A stretch of 64,000 nucleotides of DNA from Artocarpus heterophyllus (taxonomy: Eukaryota; Streptophyta; Magnoliopsida; Rosales; Moraceae), in NCBI GenBank assembly GCA_025403435.1, contig CM046354.1, positions 22,787,467-22,851,466 of the forward strand, read 5' to 3'. The stretch's first letter is position 1; each line of letters opens with the position of its first letter. Below are positions 1 through 8,610 of this stretch, in pieces. Under the pieces are notes generated by a model. That model was not told the DNA's origin. It ran no database searches and was given only the letters and a program-made list of their open reading frames with translations. The translations under genes were made by a program, and so were the position numbers.

Positions 1-256
1 ACAATTATTAAATAATAAAATATTTTAATGGAGGAGTAATGAATTCAAATTTTTTATCCAATTTTGGTATCGCAAATGATGTCCAACTACTTCTTTTATG
101 ATACATCATTTAAAAAGTTTAAAATAGTATCTTATTGACTTTTACAATAGCTATTCATTAAACGATGTGTTATAATATGATTGGTTAGATACTATTTAGA
201 CTCAAAAAATTAGAGAGAGGATTTAAGTTCATGTGTAATATTGTATTTATGAGCAG
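1..256. other. AT-rich flank, no gene seen
   Basis: AT-rich DNA with no convincing open reading frame or repeat. It is the left flank of the hAT element and ends at that element's target-site duplication. Confidence 0.5.
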
Positions 257-264
257 CATTGACT
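257..264. repeat. Target-site duplication of hAT element, left copy
   Basis: CATTGACT, identical to the 8 bases at 4591-4598 just outside the other end of the element. Confidence 0.93.
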
Positions 265-275
265 TAGTGTTGCAA

Positions 276-535
276 GAACGGGCCGGCCCGGCCCGTTCTC
301 CTTAGGCCCACACGGCCCGCGGGCCGGGCCGGGCCGGCCCAGCCCATGAATTTCGTGGGCCGGGCCGGCCCATATTAAAAATAACTTGGCCCGGCCCGGC
401 CCGCGGGCTAGTTTTATATGGGCCGTGCCGTGGGCCGTGCCGTGGGTCGTGTCGGGTCGTGCCGGGCCATGCCGTGGGCCTTAAATAGGCCGGCCCATCT
501 TGGCTCATCATGGGTTTAAATGGGCCAGCCCATCT
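276..535. repeat. Left subterminal GGCC-rich repeat region of hAT
   Basis: Dense short repeats of GGGCCGGCCC, GGCCCATG and GGGCCGTGCCG on both strands, starting just inside the terminal repeat. Subterminal repeats of this kind bind hAT transposases such as maize Ac; binding here is inference. The open frames across it encode only Gly-Pro-Ala-Arg low-complexity runs and are not genes. Confidence 0.8.
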
Positions 536-791
536 AAGTATGTAATTTTTAATTTTTTAATTTTTTAATTTTTAAACAAGTTAATAAATATAAAAGTTTG
601 AATAGTTAAGATAAATATAAAAAAGGATATTTTATTTACGATTGCCTCATTAAAAACCTTTCCAAGGAAAACCCAGTGGGACAAAACCTTGGTAAGGAAA
701 AAAGAGTACAATCGGGATAATTATACATTAGATGTTTACAAAATTACTAAAAACAAAAAAAAAACATAAAAAAAATATTGTTCATAATTAA

Positions 792-2891
792 TTACAACGT
801 ATTACTCCCAGTGGGAGTATCAGAAATGTCCAAATTTTCAAAGTCATCAACCCAATCATCTTGAACATCTTGGCTTCTTCTACGAGCATCCTCCCAATCT
901 TTGACGCACATTACTGCTTCCAGAATATCGTCACTCATACGTGCACGCCGTTCATCAAGTACTCTACCACTGCAACTAAATACTTGTTCACTTGCAACTG
1001 TGGATACTGGTATGGTTAGTATATCACAAGCCATTTTAGAGAGCACAGGAAAAGTTCTTGACTGTGATCTCCAAAATGACAAAAGATCAAACTTATTGAA
1101 ATCATGACCACCACCTTGCTCATTGAAAATAAATGCTGCAAAATTTGTTTCCAGATAATTTTCCAAGTCACTACGTGTTGAAGATGTAGACGATGCACCG
1201 AAACCAAATCCTGTGTAGCTAATCATACTTGCCCATGAAGAACCATGTGGAACAGAAGTAGTATTTGCTAAAGGTGTAGGGGATATTGTTTGGCCTCCTC
1301 CATATTTTTCATTATATGCAGTAAATATGTTGTTAACTTTTGCTTGCACATTTTGAATGGTTATGATGTCAGAATGCACCCTTAATTTTTCCCCTATACC
1401 CTTAAGCAAATATTCAACACCAGCTAATTTAACTCTCGGATCCAATACAGCAGCTATGCAATACAACGGTGGAACACGCTCCCAATATTTTTTGAATTTT
1501 TGCTCCATGAACTCAACAGATTCCTTAAACATGTCGAAATCTCTATGCATATCGAAGGTTGCAGCAATGTCGTACAACTTATGTAATGCATGAGGAGAGG
1601 TAGGATAGTACACACCTGAGAGTTGGAAAGTGGCTTCATAAAAAACCTTTAAGAAATTGTAAAAGCATGAAGCAATTTGCCAATCAAATTCTTGAAGCAG
1701 CTCAGTTGGATTCTTCAAGTTGTAATACGCGGTTATGACCTCTTTGTATGGTAGGCATGCATTCAGCATCAAATATGTTGAATTCCACCGGTGTCCTATG
1801 TCAGTTGGAAGTTTTCTGGGTTTCATGCTTGCTCTTTTGCAAAGCTTAGCAAACTCTTCAATTCGAGAGCCAGAACTTGCTATGTAACCCAAGGCCGTTC
1901 GAATATTTTCCAAATAACCTTGAAAAAATTTCATGCCATCTTGAACACACAAGTTAATAATATGACAAGCACATCTTTGGTGAAAAAGTGTTTCGCCATG
2001 TTGTGGTCTCAATGTTGTTTTGAAAAGGTTAATAGCAGCAATATTAGCAGATGCATTATCAAATGTGATGCTCAAAACCTTTTCTTTAATGCCATAAAAA
2101 TCAAAAACTTCCATGATGACATCATGAATGGCCTTGGCATCATGCGGATAAGGCATTGGTCGAAAAGCAATTAATCTTTTTTGAAAAGACCAATCTTTAT
2201 CCACATAATGTGCAGTTACACAGATATAACTAGTTTTGGTACGACCTTCCCACAAATCAGATGTGCATGCAACAGATGCAGTGAATGAATTAAATTCAGT
2301 TACTAACTTTCCTCTCATTGAATAAAAAACTTTCATGGTGTCAGCTCTTGTGGTAGTTCTTGAAACACGCCTATATTGTGGATTATAGGCATTTTGAATG
2401 TACTCCTCAAAGGCTGGATCATCAGCAAGACTAATTGGTTGTTGAGCACTAGCCAAATATCTAGCATGCCATTCTCTTGCTCTTTGTTGGTCATATGACC
2501 AATTGGTAACACTACCATCGGGGCTAAATTGAAGTGTTTGTTGACGGCAATCAACACCACCTACACCATGCTTAGCTTCGCATTTTTTGCGATGCCTCTC
2601 TAAGTGACCAGTGCCAGAAGAGGATTTACCTGTGTAGTCTTGTTTGCATACTTTGCAAATTGCGCGCTCTTCTGTTGCACCATGCTCGTTTGTACGTGTT
2701 ACGAGATCAAAGTAATTCCAAACTGGTGAAGTTCGTTGAATTTTCCTTTTGCCCTTACGAGTGACTTCAGAGGAGCCATCAACTTGAGATAGCAAGTCAA
2801 CTCCAATTTCTTCCAATGGATCATTAAATTGTTCTTCTTCGTTGATCACCAAATGTGAAATGTTGGCTCTCCCTCTAGGTGATGATGCCAT
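792..2891 (-). CDS. hAT transposase (BED zinc finger, hATC dimerisation)
   Basis: Cut-and-paste transposase of the surrounding element, expected to act in the nucleus on its inverted and subterminal repeats. Numbering from an upstream in-frame Met at 2912, the 706-residue frame shows a BED zinc finger at about 62-111 (C86, C89, H103, H107). The RNase-H-like catalytic core carries CTSDLW (D219) and TFDNAS (D285), followed by the RCACHIINL and RWNSTY motifs. The C-terminal hATC dimerisation region runs from about 605 to 675, with PVSTVASEQVFS (E642). The frame has no interruption, and length matches plant RICESLEEPER/DAYSLEEPER-type transposases. I prefer the Met at 2891 (MASSPRG, 699 residues). 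A plausible 5'-UTR intron (donor at 3010-3009 in TTGAAG/GTATAA, acceptor at 2895-2894 in ATTGAAG) would remove the first seven codons. The transcript would start to the right, around 3,000-3,100. Confidence 0.92.
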   Translation of the reverse strand: MASSPRGRANISHLVINEEEQFNDPLEEIGVDLLSQVDGSSEVTRKGKRKIQRTSPVWNYFDLVTRTNEHGATEERAICKVCKQDYTGKSSSGTGHLERHRKKCEAKHGVGGVDCRQQTLQFSPDGSVTNWSYDQQRAREWHARYLASAQQPISLADDPAFEEYIQNAYNPQYRRVSRTTTRADTMKVFYSMRGKLVTEFNSFTASVACTSDLWEGRTKTSYICVTAHYVDKDWSFQKRLIAFRPMPYPHDAKAIHDVIMEVFDFYGIKEKVLSITFDNASANIAAINLFKTTLRPQHGETLFHQRCACHIINLCVQDGMKFFQGYLENIRTALGYIASSGSRIEEFAKLCKRASMKPRKLPTDIGHRWNSTYLMLNACLPYKEVITAYYNLKNPTELLQEFDWQIASCFYNFLKVFYEATFQLSGVYYPTSPHALHKLYDIAATFDMHRDFDMFKESVEFMEQKFKKYWERVPPLYCIAAVLDPRVKLAGVEYLLKGIGEKLRVHSDIITIQNVQAKVNNIFTAYNEKYGGGQTISPTPLANTTSVPHGSSWASMISYTGFGFGASSTSSTRSDLENYLETNFAAFIFNEQGGGHDFNKFDLLSFWRSQSRTFPVLSKMACDILTIPVSTVASEQVFSCSGRVLDERRARMSDDILEAVMCVKDWEDARRRSQDVQDDWVDDFENLDISDTPTGSNTL

Positions 2892-2893
2892 AG

Positions 2894-3010
2894 CTTCAAT
2901 AAAAAATAACAATAAATTAACGTAACATAAAAATTAAATAAAATAATTACACAATAAAATTAACTTATAACAATACAAAATTAATGAACAATAAATGAAA
3001 TAAATTATAC
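2894..3010 (-). other. Possible 5'-UTR intron of the hAT transposase
   Basis: On the minus strand a GTATAA donor follows AACTTGAAG and an AT-rich 117-nt stretch ends at ATTGAAG two bases before the preferred ATG. The signals fit a plant intron but no transcript evidence is available. Confidence 0.4.
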
Positions 3011-3315
3011 CTTCAAGTTTTTTTTCCTTTCTGAAGAACTCTAAGTAATCTAAAAAACAAGACAATACATAAGATCTTAGAAGTTTGTTGAATGAGTATC
3101 TCTGTGAATGTTCTACATTTATTTATAGGTAAAAAAGTTTATTTTTTTATTTTTTTTATTTTTAAATCTTTTTTTTTAATTTTTTTTCTTTCAAGTGTAA
3201 CTTGATTAGACAATTCGCTGAAGACTTAACGTCTCAGCTTTGCACATTGCAGGCCTTCCTTCTGAGCCTCTATGTTAGGCCTGCCCCTTTATAATTGCAT
3301 AGGGGAATCTAATGT

Positions 3316-4165
3316 CATGTTCACTCACCGGTGAATATGACATGCATAAATTATATAATATTTAATTCTTATATGTATTAAATAATATATATATATTAAA
3401 TGTATAGTATTTTGATGTGATAATACATGACCTATAGACTTAATATCTGATTCTTAGCTTTGCTTCTCCAAAGCAAAGCATGTCTTATATAAAAAACCTA
3501 AACTGCCCCTATGTAAAATAAACTTGCATATAAAATTTTTACCCAGGGGGCTCCGCCCCCTACAACCCCCTGGAGGGGGGTTTACCACCCCCCTTCCAAC
3601 CCCCACGTCGACCTTACCGCGAAGGTCGATCCGCGTACAACCTCTGCGTAGGGGTAATCTACGTCAGGGTAATAATTAAGCTCCACACATACTAACAATG
3701 CCTACAAGAAAAAAATTTTTAAAATGCAAAGAAAAGAAAAAGAGCTTGTCAGGCCTATTGCAATGTGATGTGTTCAATATGGTATGTATATATATTATAT
3801 AATATTTAATTCTTACATGTATTAAATAATATATATATTAAATGTATAGTATTTTGATGTGATAATACATAACCTACAGATTCAGCATCTGATTCTCAAC
3901 TTTACTTCTCAAAAGCAAAGCATGCCTATAAGGAAAAAATAAAAAAAATAAAAAAAATGAAAAGAGAAGAAAAAGAACTTGGCAGACGTATTGTGATGTG
4001 ATTGCATTGGAAAAATCTCATGGCATATTCAATTATTCATTCACGGGTGAATATGACATGTATATATATTATATAATATTTAATTCTTATATGAATTAAA
4101 CAATATATATATTAAATGTATAGTCTTTTGATGTGACAATACATGACTTACAATGAGCCTTACAT
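3316..4165. repeat. Three diverged direct repeats inside the hAT element
   Basis: A unit containing ATATAATATTTAATTCTTA, TTAAATGTATAGT and TTTTGATGTGA recurs with these landmarks near 3354, 3797 and 4071. Copies 2 and 3 also share an upstream purine-rich lead ending in a CTTG(T/G)CAG(G/A)C tract. The first and third copies carry a GGTGAATATGACATG motif. The array fills most of the non-coding half of the element and has no open frame. Confidence 0.7.
3541..3665. repeat. GC-rich hairpin island inside hAT
   Basis: This is a compact GC-rich island in AT-rich DNA. It holds GGGGGCTCCGCCCCC (6-bp stem), CCCCCTGGAGGGGGG, and TCGACCTT-ACCGCG-AAGGTCGA (8-bp stem). The minus strand has several runs of five or six G. 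No open reading frame accounts for it. Confidence 0.7.
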
Positions 4166-4217
4166 GACTTATTTGGAGAAGGCCATACTCAGCCATGTTC
4201 ACCCGTGAATGAACATG

Positions 4218-4220
<3 letters not shown>

Positions 4221-4250
<30 letters not shown>
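4221..4250. repeat. (AT)15 microsatellite
   Basis: Uninterrupted AT dinucleotide run just inside the right GGCC-rich region of the hAT element. Confidence 0.95.
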
Positions 4251-4255
<5 letters not shown>

Positions 4256-4582
4256 TGGCCCACAATGGGCCTCTTGTGGCCCTGTATGGGCCGAGATGGG
4301 CCAGCCCAACTTGGGCCGGTGGGCTGGCCCATTATGGGCTGGGATGGGCCGGCCCATTGTGGGCCTAGACGGGCCAGGTCGGGCTGGCCCAGGCCCAGCC
4401 CGGCCCATGATTTTCCATGGGCCGTGCCGGGCCGGCCCATGGGCCAACATATATAGGCCCGGCCCAGCCCACAAGTATTTATGGGCCGTGCCGGGTCGTG
4501 AACAGTGTCGGGCCGTGCCGGCCCGGCCTATCACTGTATCAGGACGGGCTCGGGCCGGCCCACGGGCCCCGGCCCATTGTTG
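4256..4582. repeat. Right subterminal GGCC-rich repeat region of hAT
   Basis: Repeated GGGCCGGCCCA, TGGGCCGG and GGGCCGTGCCGG units mirror the left subterminal region. The overlapping open frames on both strands (Gly-Arg-Pro-Ala runs) are by-products of the repeat. Confidence 0.8.
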
Positions 4583-4590
4583 CATCTCTA

Positions 4591-4598
4591 CATTGACT
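4591..4598. repeat. Target-site duplication of hAT element, right copy
   Basis: CATTGACT, identical to 257-264. Confidence 0.93.
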
Positions 4599-5822
4599 CA
4601 ATATTAATTACAAAAAAACGTTCAAAAATTTATTTTTTTTCTCGAGGATAACGTCCAACCAATATTAGCACCTTTTTTTTTTTTTTTCTATACGAAGTTT
4701 TTACCATATATAAGTAGATTGTATTTCTAGGTTAAAAAAAGAAGGTGTTTTGTTATAATTTTGAAAGATGTTAGCTCAACAATTCTCTAAAATAAAAATC
4801 TCCCAAAAAAGAGAAATTGTACTAAATAACATAGCTTCAATTCTTAATGTAAGCAAATAGCACACTTTTAAAAATATTAAAGTATATAGCATTTTTAGAA
4901 TTTGGTATTCTTTTTAAACACTTGAATTTTTAATTTTACCTCCTCGTTTTTCTTCTTTTTCTTGTCCTCTTTCTTTTCGTTTTTGTTTTTTATTTTTGTT
5001 TCATGTTTCCCTCTACGTTATTCTATACAAAAATAAATTTTGTTTTAATCTAAGTGGACTTTTACTAAACACTATTACATTTTAGTCTATTAATTTTTAT
5101 TCTCAATTAATGATGGGTTAATCCCCTCCCTCTCCAAAAAATGGACATAATATAAATTTCATTATGAAAAAAAAAAGGCTTCCTTTCTCTAGTGTGTGTG
5201 TGTGTGTGTGTATTTAGGTATGCGTAAATCAATCAAAATTTGAAATTAAAGTAAACAACATACGACATGCATATATTAACGTCGTATAAAAAAATATTTT
5301 TTTCTTAAATAAGTAGGTTTTATTTTAATCAATAAAGGAATAATTTCCTATATTCAATTGTTGACTTTGTTTTCAGATTCATGCATGGAATCAAGAAAAT
5401 TGCACGTACGGTGGAGAAAGATATTCCTTGATTTGATGGGAGCATTACATTAATACGTCACAATGCAATATTCTGGGAGGTATATGAAAATCTCAATATA
5501 GGAGGAAAGTTTAATAGCCTAGCTGGAAATTAAAGGCACCAAAAATTGATCGACTTCTAAAAATACCCTCCTTTCAACCAATAAAATAATTTGCTTCGAA
5601 GAATATGGGGAATACAAAGCGCTTTAACAAATTGAACTTAATTGAGTATTCTTGATAATTGAAAAGCCAACCTCGATCAATGGTTAATATTAATTCTGTC
5701 TAATTGATCAGTATCTTAATTATTTATTTATTTATTTAATGCAAATCAACAACCTATACCTATAATAAAACTAAAAAACCTAATAATTAAAAAATAATAA
5801 TTCTACAGAGAGATTTTGAATT

Positions 5823-6157
5823 CCTCATCATCTTCTACTTCCAGAAAATTCCAGAATCATCAAACTCTGCGGCTAGATCTTCTCCATCAATATCCCCAGA
5901 CGATATGACGCCAAGGAACCATGTAATTATAAGAAGAAAAAGAAGAAAGAGTCCTTGGACATTGGCACAAATTTTATGATAATAATCTATTTCTTTTTGT
6001 TAGGAAATGAACCCATGAAAATGAAATCCTTCTTCTAAAGAGAGTATCCCAGGCCGAATTGGAAGGATTTTCTCAAGAAGATCCTACGGAGGCACCGATA
6101 GACCAACAAAACAGGTTCTCAAACAGCTTAAACAATGATGCCAAACTAAACAAGGTA
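5823..6157 (+). pseudogene. Possible exon remnants, family not recognised
   Basis: Two blocks look coding in composition. The first, about 5838-5980, can be read as IPESSNSAARSSPSISPDDM followed by a basic RRKRRKSPW stretch and then a stop. The second, about 6021-6154, reads NEILLLKRVSQAELEGFSQE and onward, and ends in AACAAG/GTACGT, a good plant splice donor. TTAG at 6000-6003 could be an acceptor. No start codon in a good setting and no continuation were found, so this may be a fragment of a nuclear protein gene, a captured exon, or chance. Confidence 0.25.
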
Positions 6158-6272
6158 CGTAAGGAATTAATTATATGTATATTTAATTATATATATATAT
6201 ATTCTGTAATTACATCGTCTGTATATATACCATAGTTTGTTTTTGTTCATGATCAGATTCAATTTGAAGCTG

Positions 6273-6274
<2 letters not shown>

Positions 6275-6313
<39 letters not shown>
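6275..6313. repeat. (TA)n microsatellite
   Basis: Uninterrupted TA run of about 39 bases. Confidence 0.95.
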
Positions 6314-6316
<3 letters not shown>

Positions 6317-6886
6317 AGTTTAAATTTGATTTATTAATAGTACTGGGTAATCTATATTTTTTTTATTGCTTGATTAGATGGCTGGCTAGGTCTCTAAAGT
6401 ACTTTTTTTATTATTTTTATCTGCAGGTCGCATATTTAATCCATTTTCTATATTTTGGAATATTTAAAAACATATGCATACATACATGCATATACACATA
6501 TTTACATATTGTGTCTATCAAATAATAAATTATTGAAACGTGTTTAGCATGATAATTCTCTCAAAAATAAACAGAATATATGGTTGAAGAAGTGCATGCG
6601 ATTGAGTAAACTGTAGAGCATGTCTGTTAATGTTTTCTATAATTTATTGCTGAAAATATTATTTTTCTTTATTTCCTGAGAAAAAATAGTTTTATTTCCT
6701 GCAGTAAAAGAATCTTTCCTAATAGTCAATTTGTTAGCTTTACTTTTAAAATCAAATTATTTATTCTCGAAATATTATTAATTATACTGGTCAACTATTC
6801 ATACCAAGCATAGATTTATTTGGGAGACTAGGATGTTCAGTATGTCTGTATTTAGTATATATAAAAGCCTCCAAAGGCTTTTCTCT

Positions 6887-7848
6887 TAGTGATAATTGGG
6901 TTGGGCCACCCAACAAGCACGAATTTTAGTCATAGTACAAGACGGTACAAGGTTAGATTGGGCAAGGCTAAGTACGAAGAAGATGGTGGGCCGTGTTGGG
7001 CTTATAATTTTAGGCACGTAAGTCGGGTACAACACGACGCAACAAAAAGCACGAGCATGATAATACACGACACAACCCATTGAGCACAATGGACTAGCAA
7101 GATAAACATAATCTTTTTATTTTTATTATTTAGTTGTAATAGCAATATGTTACATATTTCTCTCTTTTAAAAATTACAATCTCTATAAACATAATTAATT
7201 GATTTCACCTTAATGCTTTTTTATTTTTATAATCTCAATATGGTCAAGAAAATACAACATAATATGGAAATTAACCAGTTCTTAACTTTTCTAGCAAAAA
7301 AAAAAAAAAAAAACAAATGACGTGGTTGAAGATTTTACAAGCTTGGATGATAGCTCTATATTTTAGCTAAAATTTGAAATATCATGTTTGGTGGTTTTTT
7401 TTTTCATTTTTAGGAAAATGTTCAGTTAAGAATTTGACCATTTGAGTATCGAATTTTTAATGCAACAAAGTTTTTGAATTTGATAATAAAATATGAACTT
7501 TTATTTATTTATTAATGAATTTATTTTTTATTTCATAGTATTCTTACTTGAAAAGTGTTAAAAAAATATTTTTTTACAATGCAAAAAATAATTTAAAATG
7601 CTCAAATGACTTGGTAGGCCGTTTCAGTGGTCTATTGTGCTAAGCACGATAGAAGCATGAGCACAACAAGACACGAGCACAAGATGTGTCTGGGCCGTTG
7701 GGCAACAGGGCCTATAATTTTTAATATTGGGCTAGAACAAGTACGATACGAAGTTTTTGAAGTGCCAAACCGGGCACGGCACAAAACATGCTTGGGCTTT
7801 ACTAATTATTGGTCGATCTAGCTTGACATGACACGATTGACATCTCTA
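6887..7848. mobile_element. Probable non-autonomous hAT element
   Basis: Left end TAGTGATAATTGGGTTGGGC and right end, read inward, TAGAGATGTCAATCGTGTCA are a weak terminal inverted repeat with TAG starts. The flanks TTTTCTCT (6879-6886) and TTCTCTCT (7849-7856) match at 7 of 8 positions, as expected for an old hAT target duplication. Subterminal regions at about 6895-7085 and 7610-7830 are rich in GGGC, GCACGA and ACGAGCAC motifs, and the centre is AT-rich. No transposase remains. The motif vocabulary differs from the complete hAT element, so a different transposase probably moved it. Confidence 0.65.
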
Positions 7849-8610
7849 TTCTCTCTAGCCTTGATATGTGGAGGGGAACTGTTTGTTCCCCCATTCTTTG
7901 TTATATATATATATGTGTGTGTGTGTGTGTATTTTTTATTTTTTATTCTTTTTTGTTTTTTCTTCTTTTATTCCATTTTTTTCATCCTTTTTTTTTTGCT
8001 TTTCCTAAATTTTCTTGCTTTTTTCATTCTTATTTTTTTGTGATTCTTTTTTTAGCTTCTCACAATTTTTTTTTATTAGTTTCATCATTTTTTTTTGTTT
8101 CACTTCATTTTATTTTGTTTTCTCTTCTTTTTGGATTTGCTTTTTTGGTGTTTCATTTTTGTTTATCTTCACCTTTGTGCTACTTTTTTTTTTTGTTTTT
8201 TCCCTTATCTAAAATTTATTCTAAAGTTTAGTTTTACTCATTTATTATTCTCCTTATATGTTAATTTAGTAGGAAAAAATAGTAGATAAGAGAAAAATCA
8301 ATAAAAATAATTTGTAAATTATTTATGGGCACAAATAAAAAAGTATTTGAGAGTGTTGCATAACAAAAATGTTTAACATGAGCAAAACTGAGAAGAGAAG
8401 AAAATTTATTGACATTATTAAAGGAGATGACATTGAGGCAAATAATAATTGAAATTCTATTAGGGAAGAAGAACATATGTAGGTGGGAAAATTTTTGTGA
8501 ACCAAAATGACAAGGCTATAAAAATTAAATGTTAAAATATTTTCATGTTAAATAATTTTTTTAAAGAATGAAGGGTATCTGAAAATGTACACCATGTCAA
8601 AAGAATACAA
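7849..8610. repeat. Pyrimidine-rich tract and outer fold-back copy
   Basis: A (TA)n(TG)n microsatellite at about 7902-7930 is followed by some 290 bases almost entirely T and C on the plus strand. The open frames there encode only Phe/Leu/Ser runs. Bases 8040-8230 are related, in inverted orientation, to about 11755-11885. Bases 8425-8524 are a direct copy of units at 11262-11360 and 11563-11660. These are diverged copies of the repeat family that forms the fold-back structure. Confidence 0.6.

Larger units (their letters stand above)
265..4590 (-). mobile_element. Complete hAT-superfamily DNA transposon
   Basis: Seen: the 8-bp sequence CATTGACT lies at 257-264 and again at 4591-4598. The DNA between starts TAGTGTTGCAAGAACGGGCC and, read from the other end, starts TAGAGATGCAACAATGGGCC, an imperfect terminal inverted repeat. 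An 8-bp target duplication with short imperfect inverted ends is the hallmark of hAT elements. The 4.3-kb element holds one intact transposase gene on the minus strand, GGCC-rich subterminal regions at both ends, and a gene-free right half with its own internal repeats. The perfect duplication and open transposase frame point to a fairly recent insertion, and the copy may be autonomous. Activity itself cannot be read from the sequence. Confidence 0.93.
4599..6886. other. AT-rich intergenic DNA between two hAT elements
   Basis: Mostly AT-rich, with homopolymer tracts and a short (GT)n at about 5193-5211. One stretch at 5823-6157 has a more gene-like composition and is listed separately. Nothing else was recognised. 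Confidence 0.5.

Noticed and set aside
302..511. Open frame with Gly-Pro-Ala-Arg repeats in the left hAT end
   Set aside because: Product of the GGCC subterminal repeats; equivalent frames appear on both strands at 4189-4607.
7828..8289. Overlapping open frames rich in Phe and Leu
   Set aside because: They follow a pure pyrimidine tract; no domain or start context, only low-complexity translation.
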